Source: Camarhynchus parvulus
Taxonomy: Eukaryota > Chordata > Aves > Passeriformes > Thraupidae
Reading direction: 5' to 3'
Length of the DNA: 64,000 bases
Assembly: GCF_901933205.1 (NCBI RefSeq)
Contig: NC_044571.1
Coordinates: forward strand, 69,937,689 to 70,001,688
Made by a program: the position numbers and the translations under genes. A model generated the notes under the pieces. That model saw nothing but the letters and a program-made list of their open reading frames with translations, did not search any database and had not been told where the DNA came from. Shown in pieces: positions 25,601-39,025 of this stretch. The first letter of the stretch is position 1, and each line of letters opens with the position of its first letter.

Positions 25601-28554
25601 CTTTCCCCCAACCAGGATATTACTTTCCTCTAAAGAAATCATTTCCAGTGCCTTTTGAGGAGTCTCTGGTTTACCTTGTTTATAAACCCACTTAATACCA
25701 TAGCTGAAACCCACTGCCTTATATCTCATGTCTTTTTTCTCACCTTAGTACAATGAGAAAGAGGGAATCATGTGAGCAAGATCTTCATCTACTTCATGGA
25801 GAACTGACCCAAAACATGGCCTGTATTCAGACAAGAAAAGTTTCTCAAACTCTGGTAATATATATAAAAAGAAAACAGAAACAGCAATATGAATGATCCA
25901 CCTTTTCCCTACCAATCATTAGCTATATTTAATTGAACACCAGGTCAATAAAATTTTGTGATCTGATAATTTCATAGAGTGGAATGAACTCAGACTAGGT
26001 AGTCAAGTTGATATGGTGTTTGTGAATTTAGATTTATTTTTCAAGACCAAATTTTATAGAGGTGATACAATTAGAAGGTAGCTCATAGTTAATCAATATT
26101 ATAAAGAGCTCCAAATGCTTTGGTGGATAGATCATCATATATTGTTTTAGATACAAGTAAGATTGGTTGAGAGAAAATCATATTTTCAGAGAGATTCTTT
26201 GGATTATTTTTTTTTTTCAAAATGCATTGCTGTCGTGTTCTGACAAGATGAGCAATTCAGTTGCAGAAAAAAGGAACTACAAGACTTTGTGAGAGGGCTG
26301 AAAAAAGTCTACAGAAAATGCTTCCTTTGCTTTCTGGAAATCTGTAGCCACTAATTTTTGTGTGATTGGTCAGGAGTAAATCTAGCAGATCTTTTACTCA
26401 GGCTCTGATTCATTGCAATATAACAGAAGTAAGAAGTGTCCTCTTGTAATTTTCTCCTCTTTTAGTACTAATATTTGCCTACTAAAGTAATTTCTTAAGT
26501 ACAATATGCTTTCCTAACATATCCTAACATAGAACTTCTATTTTGATTTCTACAGGAAATGGTACCTGTGGTTTTCAGAGATTTGTGGCACATCCAGCTG
26601 GGCAGGCACGAGGCACCTTTGGGCAGCAAGGTCTGTTTTGGCAGCCCTTATATTCTAGGTATTTCCCAGATTTCCTTAGTTAGCAAAGAGCTCCACAGCA
26701 GCAGAGAACCCCAGAAGACATAATGAAACCTGTATGAACAAGACATTAAACACCAATTGCCGAATAATTACTGCCTTTACTGTCATCTTTGAATGGCTGG
26801 CCACATGCAGCTTGACCAGCAAGCTGTGACTTCCATCTCCCCTGCAAAAGAACATGATTAGATGGGGTGACACTTCAGGCTGGCTGTGAACAGTAGGAGA
26901 TATTTCACTGACTAGTCTCTAGAGGAGAAGAGAGGCTGGGAAAGATGTTGCTTCTACTTGCTGAGGACAGTTTACCACCAGAACTCAGCATTAAGAGATA
27001 CCAGCCCTAGGAATAGCCTTTTCCAGATATTCTGTGAGTCCTTAGGGACTTGATTGTATCCCAGAGTGAAGGCTCCCTCACATCTCTCCTCTCCTTGTTA
27101 GTGTTTGTGATACCTGCAGATTGGCACCACTTCCTCTTCAGGCCCCTCTGAGCCCACCCCAAGAGTATACACAGACACTGCTGGTAAGACAAAGCCCCAT
27201 TTACCCACCAAGAGATAAGTTCATGTTTCTGCTAGATGATTTGCCAGCAAAGCATAGATACAGTTTTAATCTCAGCCCTGCAACACGATGTGTCTGTTTG
27301 CTTGGGCTTTCTTACCTAAACATATCTCTGCTCTCAGCAGAAAGGGCTGGAGGCACCATCCCACCATCCTGGTGTCAACCTCTGCAATCCAGAAGCAGAA
27401 ACCTCTTCCCCAGTGTGGAAGTGCTTTATAGACCTTAGGACTGGAGTCAGATGTTAAAAAGCAAATGCTGAGAAGGATATTTAGGAGTCAGACTAAGGAC
27501 TACCTGAAATACCTACAGTGTCTTTTCCCTGGTGTCCAGACAAGATAATGTAATATATTGCTATAACATCTTATGTCCTGTAACTGATCACAGGGGAAAG
27601 AAATGGTGAAACTCATATATTTTGCTGTCTACTTGCAGCCCAGATGCCCGTTTATATATTTCCTTATTTCCATCCTTCTCCCTCCAGAAAATGTCACAAT
27701 CAGCACAACAGAGCTTCTGAAGGCCTTGTTTTCCTCTGAGACCATGAAATAACCCAAATAATATCACTGGACTGTGGCTAGAAAGTTTCACGAGGGAGGA
27801 GAATTAAGCCAGTTGAATAAACATGGATCGGCTTTGGCTATCACCCCAGGGTGAAATCTCTAGGTCACTTTGGCTGAAAATGACAGTGGGAAATGGGTCA
27901 GACATTCAGGCCTTGGCTCCCCATTTTCCAAGCCCTAAAGTCAGTCTTCACAGACAAAGCAAGCAGGGAATGTTTTCCTGCTGACCCACTGGAGTTAATG
28001 GGCTCTGGCAGGGGGCACAGTGGAGGGATGGAGCCTGCAGAAAGAAGGATGGGGACAATCCATGCTCAGGGAGGACAGAGAGGAGGCAGAAAGGGAGCAG
28101 AACATTGTTGCAGCAATGGTGAGGTCCTGCAGCACCACCCTACTGCACCCCAGTTCTCTGCACAGCGGACAGAGAGGAATAATTGTGTTTGAAAGGGCTG
28201 GGTTTAAGAGACACGATAAATTTCCTGACTGACACCTCCCTGGTAAATGTGTATAAATTCCCTTGTATAACATGCCACTTGGAGAATTACAGGCTGTGAG
28301 TGCTTGGGTAAGTTTTACTGCTTTGGTTTCAGTGGGCTGGCTAATGGCTGTGAAATTCTCTCCCAGCTCCTAGTTTGAGCATTACATCCACAATTGAAAA
28401 GCACTCACATATTTACCCCTGTGTTAGCTAAAGGAAGAGGCTACACGGGCTGTATGTTATGTTATACTCCTTGACGGAGTTAGAGGGATACCAGAAAGCT
28501 CACTTCAGCAGCAAAGCTGTAACTTTAAGTGAAAAAAATATACAGAAAACCTTT

Positions 28555-28665
28555 TCCACCAAAAAAACCACCAAAAACCAAAGCAAAACAATACAAACAA
28601 ACATAAAAAACCCCAAAAACCACTCAAACAAACAAAAATCACAAAAAAGCCAAACAAAAAAACAG
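28555..28665 (+). repeat. A/C-rich low-complexity tract
   Basis: Runs of AAAAACC, CAAAACA and AAACAAAC motifs occupy about 110 bases with almost no G or T. It resembles a degenerated CAAA-type simple repeat. The frame covering it is a composition artefact. Confidence 0.7.
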
Positions 28666-30844
28666 CACATGAGCTTTGAGCACCAGGAATAATAAAGTCC
28701 TAATTCTGCAAAGATATTATCAGCAGCCACTCTGCAGCATCTATTGTTTTTATTCATAAGCTCCCTCCTGTATCTTTGTCTCTTTTACTACATCAGTTTC
28801 TGGCTACTGAGAAATTCCTTGGTTCCCAAATCAGGCTGAAACCACTGTAACCCCTGGATGCACTTGAAAGCAGCTGATTCTGATTTGGTTTTTTCTCAAT
28901 TATCTCACATTTCCTCCCTTGACCTCTTGAAGAGATACCATTCAAACGCTCTGAAAAGAAGCTCTGACTTGCTAGTTACATAAACTTTCAAACAAAAGGC
29001 ATGCATAATTAGATCACACAAATTTGTGCAGTAGCAGAAGCCTTATTAACAGAGAGCAACCCTAGAAAGTCGGCTTTTTCCTAACCAGAGCAGAACTACA
29101 GTGCTCTGAGGCTGAAATCCTGAGAACACTTGGACAGTACTTACCTACTGCAGTCTTGTAGATGACATAATGCTGTTAATTAATGGACTCCAGAGAGCCT
29201 CTTTTGTTTGTCTTTGTCTACAAGCTCATTTAAGTAAAAACGTTTCAATCGCTGACTTGAACTCTCTTTGAGGGGCCAGTTCTGCATTGCATTTGCAGAT
29301 GGACAGCCAGCACATAAACAGGGTGAAATAGCTGTATGGCAAAACAGGCCCATGGGGACTTTTCTCCATCCCAGAGAGCTCAGCTCATTTGGAAGGAGTC
29401 CAGTGGCCTTGCACAGGCACACAGTGGTGCCTTTGGAGGGCTGAAGAGCATGTTTGACTCAGATCTTGCATCCCTGCAGACGCACAGCTGTGGTGTACCC
29501 TGGGTGAAAGCTGTGGGAGCACAAAAGGCAAAGGTGAAAAGCACATCTGGGCCCAGCTGTGTGCAGGGACACAGAGCATGCTGGGGTGTGCAGGATGGTG
29601 GAGGAATAGCTGCGTGTTCCACAAGGATCTGCCTGCGAGCAAGGTGCCTGCTCTGCCCTTGTAGTCAAGGCAGTCTCTGGCTTTTGGGGACAATTTTACT
29701 TCTCTTAAAGTAAACATTAGGTTAGCTTTGTTGGATGGTTGGCAGCTGCAAAGGATGTGTCTACACTATTGTTCTGGTTTGGACCACAAGTGAGCTTTAG
29801 AAAAAGTTAATCTCCTGATCAGCTCCAAGGACTTTCCCATGGACTTTAAACACTCTTCCCAGGATTATTTCTCTATAATTTAGAGGACCTTCAGGCAGTC
29901 AAACAATTCTGAAGCTTGGCAAAGCAGCCGTTTCCCTCCCAGAAGGTGATACACTTTGTTCTTCCTGAGCAGCAGCCCCAAAGCCTGGTCAATGAAGTCT
30001 CACCAGGACAATAAAGGAGAGATGTGTCACGTCTCTGGAAGGGTGGCAGTGGCAGATGAGGTGAGGATGGATTTAAGCCGTCGTGAACTTATTTGATCTC
30101 GAGTAAGTGCAGAGCTGACTGTTTTCTCATGGAGATGTGATGAATCCCAGGGTCACCAGAGCCCCAGTCTAGCTGACAGACTATTGAGCACCTCCAATCA
30201 TTCCTTAACTGGGCCCAGGGCACAGCTGGGAAGGATAATTCAATTTGAACACTGCAGCTTGGTGAGGAAGTATGGATTTCTCTTTCTCTTTTATTTCTGG
30301 GTAGACATTTTTCACCCAATCCTATTTTTTTCTTGGAAAAGAGATACTTCAATGGATAGTCCTCTGGAAGTTACAAGGAAAAATTTTCATTAAAAGAAAA
30401 TTAATTTCTTTGGGCTCAAGACATCACTGAAAATTAATGTGCATCTAATAAGAAGTTCACTGTCCAAAAGCAATTATGCTGGATTTTGATGTTTTTTGGT
30501 TTTTTTTTTCAAAATGGGTGGGTATCGTGGAGGTCCTCCTTCTTCTTTGTCAGAGATAAAGGAGATCTATGTGAGTGCTCTGCCTGCCTCCACCAAAGCC
30601 TCAATCATCCCTCTTGTCCTCCATCAAAATGATTCAACTTTCTAAAAAAGGAAAAGCAGAAACCATGTGTTTCTGGAAACAAAATCTGGCACTGCCCAAA
30701 CAGCCTTAGTCATGTCCCACATTCTCCTGGCTCTTCAGTGACCCCTTGGACATATCCCTGTGGTTGTGGCTTTCATGTACACCAACCACAGCACCTTAGA
30801 ATAGGGAGCATCTGGTATTCGTACAGAATTTCACAGAATGATGT

Positions 30845-30976
30845 TTAGGGTAGCTTGGTTTTGGTTTTTTGGGTTTTGTTGTTGGTTGGGGTTTTTTTGA
30901 TTGCTTGTTTCAAGGTTTGGTTTTTTGGGGTTTTTTGTTTGGTTGGTTGGTTGGTTGGTTGGTTTTTGTTTATTTT
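30845..30976 (+). repeat. T/G-rich low-complexity tract with (GGTT)n
   Basis: Poly-T stretches alternate with GG and GGG, ending in about seven GGTT units at 30939-30966. A short CR1-like end (TTCACAGAATGATG, near 30829) lies directly to its left. The tract may have grown from a truncated CR1 end, but that is only a guess. Confidence 0.75.
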
Positions 30977-33348
30977 CTTTCAGAAGGTACCCTAGAAAGA
31001 AATGCAAAAAGAAATAAAAGAAGAAAGCAGAAGATTATGTTTACACAAGTTCTTCAGAAAAACAATTATCCTTTGGTAAAATGTCTAGCATAAAGCAGTT
31101 CTGACCTAGGCAGGTGCTCACTAGAGGAAGAGGGTGATCCTACCTTTTGGGAAGATTTCTGGTAGGCTGCTTTCTCAGCCACTTTCTCCAGCAGCAAACT
31201 AGAAATGGAGCTGCCTTGGTGCTTATGGCTTTTAGCTCTAGAGAACAAGTGCTCACAACTCTGACTTCCTGGTCATACGGGGAAGGCAAGAAATGTATGA
31301 GCTTATCTTCATCCCCCTGAGCAAATCTGCTACCAGTTATGGTGCAGCAATGTCCACTTTGTTCTTTGATGTGATGCCCTCTGAGGTCTGGAAGAGGGGA
31401 TCCTTCCCTCTCCTGCCAGAGCTTGATGTTAAACTGGAGGGCTGCAACATTCTCACCACCTCATCTCTCACTGTCCAGGACACAACCTATGGACACAAGT
31501 TTCTTGGGAGGGGAATGTGGGGGAGACCAAAGCTACACAAGACCTGCTCCACTCTCTCCTCACAGTCCCACCCTCAAGGATTTCCCTGCTCCCACCCCTC
31601 CTGCTGAAGACCAACCCATAGCTTTACCCTGGCAAGAGACTTTCCTGCTTGGTGCCTGCCCATTGACTTTCTCTGGCACCTCTTGAGTCCCTGTTGCTCG
31701 TCTGCTTCCCTCAAAAGCCTGGCAGCCCAAAACCTTTGGCTCAGCAAAGATGTTGAGGGGATTCCACCATAGTCTCTCACAGCAGGCTGCTCTCCTCCTC
31801 TCTGCCTTCTCCCTAATGCCTTGGGAGGCCATGCACATTCCATGGAGCCAAGCAGCCAACCTCGGGCAAGAATTTTTGTGGCTTGCAAACATTTGCTGGA
31901 AGCACCAGGGCACAGGAGGAGAAGAGCAGGCTGCTGTGTGTTGGACACTTCAGTCTGTTCTTGGGCCATCACAGGAACTTCTGATCTTGGCAAAGTTCAG
32001 GCCCTTTCCAGCTTCAAACAGTCTTGGCAAAAACAGTGTCTGCCACTCGGGAGATTGCTGTGGGCTGGAAAAAAGAGGCAGTTAATGTAACTCTGCTCCT
32101 TAACCTCCTGTGACAAGGCTCAGAGAGAAGGAAGGGGGGAAAAAAAAGGTGTGATGGGAAGAGGAGGAGGAGGTGGGAAATATCTCAGCACTTTAATAAA
32201 GACTTTTCAAAATGTCTCACACCTTGTCCCTGAATTCAGATCTCCTCCAGAAATGAACACCGAGGAATGTGGTGCTGTCTTCCAGGCAGCCAGGGTGATA
32301 ATGCAAGATACCCACTCTGGTACGTATGTATTGGTTGATCTGATTTCTTTTGTTGAAGTTCAAAACACATGGTTCAAAAGGTCTAAGTTTGCACTTCAGA
32401 CCTTGGGAAAAAAAGTTCCTTCCCTTGGAGGAGAAAGGCTGGTTTTGAGACAAAATTAATATTTTTCTTGTGTGGGGCTGTTAGAAACTGACTTCACAGT
32501 GAATAATTTTTAAAACACTTTGGCTGGAAGATATTGCAGACATTTTTGTGTTGCAACACACTGGAATACCTGAAATTATCCTTCAGGTATAACAGCCTTC
32601 CCAAGACCTACTGACAACCTCCTGGGATAAACCCATGGAAAGGACACCACACTCCCAAGGTGAGGGATCTTGAGATATCCCTTTCTTCTTCGCTCTGCCA
32701 GAGCTCTGTGCATACCATAGCCCACCTTTTCCACTGGCACCCACCAGTCAGGACAGGGCTACAGGTCCCCCAGGAAATCCACAGGGAATCATCTCCCTCT
32801 TACGGTGCGATCCCGTACTACACTCGGGTGCGCCTCTCCCAGCTCCCCGGGGTTCGCTGGAGCGGGCAGGCGGGAGATTCGGCAACAGCAAGAGGGATCT
32901 GACATGGGCATGGCCTGGGAGATGGAAGAGGGGATGGCTGCTGGGGAGGAGAACGAGGGCAGAAAGGTGATGATGAGGATGATCAGTCTCCGAGGGAAAT
33001 GGGAGGCGGTGATCACCCGTGGCTGCTGAGGACTGGAGCCAGTGATGCAGAGCTCCCAGACAGTCCTTTCCACACAAATCTAGAAATATTCCCTTGCCCC
33101 GAAGGCTGTGCTGGGGCACAAGGCCCCTCCGCAAGGTGAGGGAGTGGCACAGCTCTGTCTGCCCCTCGCTGCTAAGGTCGGGGGCATCGCCCTCACCAGT
33201 CCACCCAAACTCTCACAAATTCCGTGTATTTCTTGTCGGCAGAGCTGCTCAGCCTGGCAGAGCCTGCGAGGCTCTCTCTGGAGCGGGGGCTGTGGCTGGG
33301 CCAGGAGCCGGGGAAGGCGCTGTGCCCGCAGCCCTGGCCCACAGCTCC

Positions 33349-33518
33349 AGCTCACAGCCCCGGCTCTCGGCCCCAGCTCACAGCCCCTGACTCACAGCCC
33401 CATCTCTCAGCCCCGACTCTCAGCCTCAGCTCACAGTCCTGGCTCTCAACCCCAGCTCTCGGCCCCAGCTCTCGGCCCCGGCTCTCCGCCTCGGCTCTCG
33501 GCCCCGGCTCTCAGCCCT
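33349..33518 (+). repeat. 13-bp GC-rich minisatellite, about 13 imperfect copies
   Basis: The unit is approximately AGCTCTCGGCCCC, varying at CTCACAG/CTCTCGG positions. Copies are in register apart from one that is 14 bases long. A 13-bp period shifts the frame at each copy, so all three frames read the same Ser/Ala/Pro/Leu-rich repeat. Stops are absent, which explains the long open frames at 33108-33980 and 33224-34030. Confidence 0.9.
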
Positions 33519-33559
33519 GCTGTGAGGGCCAGGGCAGACCTTGCGCATCTCCGCCTGAT

Positions 33560-36500
33560 ACCTGCACGGGGAAGAAGACAGCGAAGCTTGCCAAAACCAT
33601 CCTTGCAGCTGCAGGGAGTGCCAGGAAGGCTGGGGCAGCGCTGGGCGGCTGGGCAGTGCAGTGTTGCCCCATGGAGAGGCAGCCGTCTGTCCGGGAAGCA
33701 CAGCAGCTCCCTGCCGGCCGGGAAAGCTCTTCCAGGGGCTCCTCCCGCCGACCCTGGAGGGAAGCCGGCCTGTGCCCAGCCCCTTTCCCAAAACACTCGG
33801 CTGCCCAGGTGCCCTGCAGGTGCGAGCCCAGAGCCCCCAGCACAGCAGCCCCGGACAAGTCAGGCACAGAGGCTGATCCTGGTTTCCACCTGCAATCTGA
33901 TAAACGGGGAACCTTCATGGAACAGTTGCTGCTATGTCCATGCACCAGCCTTCAAAGAGGAATGCAAAGTGTTCGGGTGACTGAGTGCATTGTTTGCAGA
34001 GCTCAGGGCAACAGAGGAGAGCTCACTTAATGATGAATATTCAGAGACAAAAGCCAACCTAGGTTAATAAGAATTTACAGTGAATCTGGTTGCATTAATT
34101 TAAAAACCAAGCTGTCCCATTTGCTCTTCACACTCCATGATTTTCATAGACCTCTCCAGGTCTGACTGATTACTTTAAAGCCAGACTGTCTGTGTCCAGT
34201 TGACACAAGCAGCACTCACAAATGTAGTTCAAGCGCGGTGCTCAGCAGCAGTGCAGGGGCAGGTGGCACACACAGGTGCCAGGAGCTCACAATGTGGGCA
34301 CAGCCTGTGACAGAGGCACTGATCCTCCCCAGAGCTCCTCTCTGCTTCCCACATCCCAAGAGCATCTCCCATAGCTCAGCTAATCTGACACTTATTAAAT
34401 ACACCTTACAGCCAGGTGCTCATCCTTTGAGATGGATCTGAGAGGTATCCAGGGGTTGCTGGCTGGGGCTGGATTTCACAGGCTGCTCGTGGGCCCGGTC
34501 TTTGTCTGCCTATTTTGCCCCTGGATTAAATCATCTTGATGCACTGCAGCAGGAGTTAAGGGGAAAGGCTGAACAGAGTTGAACCTGGGTTTATATTTTG
34601 GCTTTGCTCATCCCTTCACAATTCTGAGGACTGGCCAAGTGCTTAAGTGCTGTTCATTTTGTTGGGTACATTCTTAATAGTGTGATGGCTCCTTGCTCAA
34701 CAAATCAGCAATAAAGCTCATGAATCTCAAGGTGAATTCCAATACACATGAGGTCTTCTAGTTACAAGTTTTCCCACTTTTTGTAAAATGTGAAAGCTGC
34801 AGTTCTCATGTAATGGCATGGATTTACAGACTAGCAATAGCAGCCTAGCTTCCAACCTCCCATTAACACAGGGAGTGGGGGGGAAATAACTCACTTCCAA
34901 ACTGCCCAGACACCTTCCCTCTAGCTCTGCCAGGAGACACCACACATGGGCAGTGCTGCTGCACCAGTCATGTTGGTCTCTAGGTGAAATCCCTGGACCC
35001 AGAGACCTGTTGATCCCCACAAAACGGAGGCAGAAAGGGGGAGATGGGGATCTGTAAATCCTGGATCCTCATTTTCAAGAATTTCTCCAGGCTCCCAGTC
35101 TTGCTCAGTAAAAGGTCAGCATTCACTGCTGCATGTATCCTGCAGGAGAAAGATCCCTGGCAACCCACAGTTCCCTGCCTGCCCTTAATGTGGAGTTGAA
35201 ACAGGACCTCTCATTAACCTCTTGTCTATTTTGGCTTAATAGGGTACATCTCTAATCACACTGAAATTATAGGGAAAAAGGAAAAAAATCGGAGTGTTTA
35301 TTTGCTATTCTGGAGTAACAGTCTCTGAGTAATGCTACGTACAAGTAAAATGGATGAAAATAAAACAGAGTGTGGAATTTGATGGATAGTCATGGTACAG
35401 CAAGCAGAGGTAGACACATTCTACTGAAGTCGTAATTTAGCAGGGAAAGTGGGGGGGGGATGAAGAGCAAGAAGGATTTCTACTGCTAGGGGAGGTGGTG
35501 ATGGAGAGGGAAGAGAAATACCTGCAAAAAGATTAGTGAAAATCACCGAGTATTTTGTTCACAGCCAGCATTCTATTCATGCTCCCAGAGCACAGGGGTG
35601 TGGGAGGTCTCTGTCACACCTGGAGGGAGCGTTTGGATTATTCAGATTTCTTTGTGTGATCAACTCCTCCCAAGGGAGCTTTTAGGAGCTGCAGTGACAA
35701 GCTGCAGTGCAGCAGGCTGGGGGCTGCCAGTGGCAAGCAGCCTCTCCCAGCACTGGCAGCCATGTGGCATTGCTCCCGGCCACCGACTGGGTGACATTCC
35801 ATTCTGTGTAAATGACACCTACTACAAGGGAATGAGCAGCTGGAAATTCAGAGTCATAACTGGGAAGGCCGAGGGGCCGTTGCCATCAGCTGCCCACCCT
35901 CCTGTGTAACTGGCCATAAAACTGCAGCTGGGAGCTCCTGCATCCAGCCCAACAATTCCTGCCTGAGCAGGAGGGAATCTGGGAGAAAAACACTCTGTCT
36001 TCATTAAAATCCTGATGTGTGTCATAAATCCTGGCTGAGAGCTCCTGAGGGCTGATGCCTCTCACAGAATTCATACCTTATTCTCACTTTGGGTTTGCTC
36101 CTGCCCACAGGGTTCCTTACCTGCGTTACTTCCAGAGCTCCCTTCCAAAAACCAAACCTCATATTTCATTGCACCAGTGTTTGACAGGCTTGGAGACCAA
36201 TGCTGGTTGTGGACTAGATTCACCCATTTCCCTGAGCAAACAAGGGGCATGAGATCACCCACCCAGAGTATTCAGGACATTCATCCAATATATTTTACAC
36301 AAATGATTTGCTGAGCCCTCATCTAAAAGGGCTCAGCAGGTGCCTGTGCTCCCAGTAAGGGCGTACAGGGAAAAGCAAGAAGGAGAGGGAGAGAGCTGAG
36401 AGGACTGACCCAGAGCTGATTAAGGAGAAGACTGCTGGCAGCGTGACAAGCCTCACTGAGGACTGAGGATTGAAAGAAACCAAAAGAGCACATTTTGGGA

Positions 36501-36905
36501 AGCACCCAGTGCTGAGGGAAAGATAAGAAAAAGGGATTTGAAACAGAGGTGCCAGCTGGGGGGAACTCTGTGCCTGGACTGGGGGCCAGGAAGCTGCTCT
36601 CAGGCACAGTGCTGGGAGCAGGCAGCTGCAGGAGGCACTGCCAGTCACCAGGCACAGGAGAGCAGGGCAGGGCAGGGGAGCAGAGAGTTTCTCAGCATTC
36701 CCACCAGGCAGAGCCTGACCTCCCATTCCCATGGCAACCCTGGCCCTGGTGCGGCGCAGGGAGGCAGACGGAGGCATTAATTTCCCAGCAAAGCCATCTT
36801 GGAGCCTCGGCATGCACGAGGGTTGCTGGGGGAACCATAACTTTTTAATCACACTGCATTAAGGGTTTTATTACTCTGCATATTTATAAGGGCTGGTTTA
36901 TTCAG
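33560..36905. other. Intergenic, GC-moderate, no gene seen
   Basis: I could not recognise any coding exon. The many overlapping frames on both strands follow from the higher GC content. Confidence 0.4.
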
Positions 36906-36907
36906 AT

Positions 36908-36908
<1 letters not shown>

Positions 36909-36952
<44 letters not shown>

Positions 36953-36968
36953 GGAGAGGGAGAGAGAT
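36909..36968 (+). repeat. (GA)n microsatellite
   Basis: About 18 uninterrupted GA units (36911-36946) are followed by GAGGGA-type variants up to 36968. It is polypurine on the plus strand. The SLSLSLSL reading frame on the minus strand is an artefact. Confidence 0.95.
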
Positions 36969-38689
36969 ATTTGCTATTTTGACTGCCTCTTTCAGATTAC
37001 CCCAGACTTTTCCCTGCATGCATGCTGGTGCAGGTGACCAGGGTACCACTGCTAAAGGCAGATGGGATGCAAAATAGTTCCAGTGTGCACAAGCAACACG
37101 GCAAACAGAGATGCCAAACAGAGAACTGCAAAGTGTGTGAAGGAGGGAGATCACTGAGGTGGTAGATCAGTGCCTGATATAATACATCATATTTCTATGG
37201 CTTTTGAGTGAAAAGACAACTGGGAGAAATTTTAGTAGGGTGTTTTACATAAATGGCAGCTACAAACATATAATCAAACAAAAAGAATGACAACCAAAAG
37301 GAAAAAATAAAAGCCCAATTAGCTACTTTATGGAAAGACTGAGGAACAAATGCAACCCAGAAGAGTTTTTTCTGCCCTCCAGAGCCTTTCCACATCTCTG
37401 TTGTTCCTACTGGCCTGTACAGCTTTGCTCAAAAACCTATTTGGAAAGCTTTTAGGAAAATATCAGCATTAGTCTTTGTTTGAATCAGCTGGAAAAAATG
37501 ACCTTTCCTGAACATTTGGAAAGGCACAAGAGTGACTGACCTAAAGAAACCCTTGGAGGTTGTCCTGGACTCAAGGCTCAGACAGACTTGTTTCCTCAGA
37601 TGTAGCTGTAGTGCTTTAACATGTCCCTCCAAACTTGCACCCCACAGACCTGAGTATATTTAGGCTTCCTGCTGAGGCACTTGGCCCATTGGAGAGGCTG
37701 GAAAGGGGGTGTGGAATGCCAGGGCCAGGCATCTCCTTTGGCCCTGGCAAGGACCAGGAGAGGTGCTGTGAGGCTGCGTGCAGCCCACGCAGGCTGAGTG
37801 CTTTGGCTGCCCCTGCCAAACCTGACAAACAGATGAGCTCATGCCAAGCAAAGTCTCTTCTGAAAGTAGCAGGAAAACCAAAAACTGTCAGCTTTGTGAC
37901 ACATGCTTTGGAAAATCCCTTCCAGTGCTCCAGTCATCCCAAGCTCCATCCCAGAGAACCTGACCAGCTGGCTGTGCCTCAGCCCAGGCTGCCGCTGCCA
38001 GCCCCATCTGTGGCAATGATGTGTCAGGATAGAAACAAGATCTGTAGCTCCTTTCGTGCTCTGCCTGCTGGGTCTTTGAAGAGGACTGTGGGCATCAGAA
38101 ACACCAGAGACTCTGCAGGGGGTAAGAGCTGGTTTGTTTATTCCAATGCAATAATTATAGGGAAGAGAAGTCAAAAACAGGAGCTAGGAGCATGTGTACC
38201 ATGGTGGGCTGCACAGATTGGGGTGCTCCCACTGCTCATGTTTGCCCTTTCCTCCATCTGCTCTCCTTTCTGTCTTTGCCAACAATTCTACAGCTCCCTA
38301 GGCCCTTCCCACTCCCTTCAGCAATGCTCACAGGCTTTGGTGGTACCTGCACCAGGAGCTGTGGTAGCAGCAGCCAGTGCCCCAGGGGTTCTGGCACCTT
38401 TGCTCTCTCATCTCCTCCTCTAACCCTGCCAGCTCAGTGTCTCCACTCACCCACTTTGCTCCAAGGCTGATGATCTTCAAATTTTTGAAAATTCTGGGCT
38501 TTGACTGTCAGTCAATGACCAGGCAAACGCATCCCATATCAAAAGGCTCCAGCTATGCTGGGTGAGTGGCCACACTGAGGACTGAGGGGGCTGAGCAGAG
38601 CACATTTGCCAGGCTGCAGCCACAGAGTGACCTTCATGTGGTGGCTCAGGGACAGCTGCCCCCACTGTGTGAGACTGCCTGTCGTAGAG

Positions 38690-39025
38690 GAGCAGTCACC
38701 CTTGGTCAGACCAAATGTCCATCTGACCCCACAGCTTGTCCCTACCACAGATGCCATGAGAGGAGGGTGAGGACAGGGTGAACCCACTCCAGCACCTTCC
38801 CAGCCTCTCCTCCCCACCCTTGGGGATCCAAGCAACCTCCTGGGCCGGAGTTAGTGCCTCTGTAGGCAATAGAGTTTAAATTATTTTCCTTTCATGAATT
38901 TTTCCTGCCTTGTTTTGAAGCTGTGGCTGGCACTGGCAGGCTCCCATGGCAGAGCCCCACTGTGTAATGACATGCAGCGTGAAAGCACCTCTCTGTTTGA
39001 AGCTGCTGCCTCCCGCTTTTGCTCC
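38690..39025 (-). mobile_element. Possible old CR1-like LINE fragment
   Basis: The plus strand reads TTGGTCAGACCAAATGTCCA then TCTGACCCCACAGCTTGTCC. About 190 bases later it reads CATGAATTTTTCCTGCCTTG then TTTTGAA, and further on AAAGCACCTCTCTGTTTGAA then GCTGCTGCC. This order and spacing follow a reversed amniote CR1-like 3' region. Divergence is high, so the call is tentative. Confidence 0.4.

Larger units (their letters stand above)
16661..33340. other. Intergenic, no gene seen
   Basis: This is a long stretch without a supported gene. It includes low-complexity A/C-rich sequence at 28555-28665 and T/G-rich sequence at 30845-30976. A short perfect direct repeat containing TTAAAGAAAATTAAATAAA starts near 19092 and 19124. 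GC content rises from about 31 kb, which lengthens chance frames. Confidence 0.4.

Noticed and set aside
30822..30850. Short CR1-terminus-like string (CAGAATTTCACAGAATGATG)
   Set aside because: It is under 30 bases with no adjoining CR1 body, so it is too short to call as an element.
33108..33980. 290- and 268-codon plus-strand frames
   Set aside because: They are held open by a 13-bp minisatellite and GC-rich flanks, and the peptide is the repeat read in rotating frames.
37635..38423. 262-codon plus-strand frame
   Set aside because: It lies in GC-moderate DNA with several equally open frames on both strands. No family features or plausible exon borders were found.
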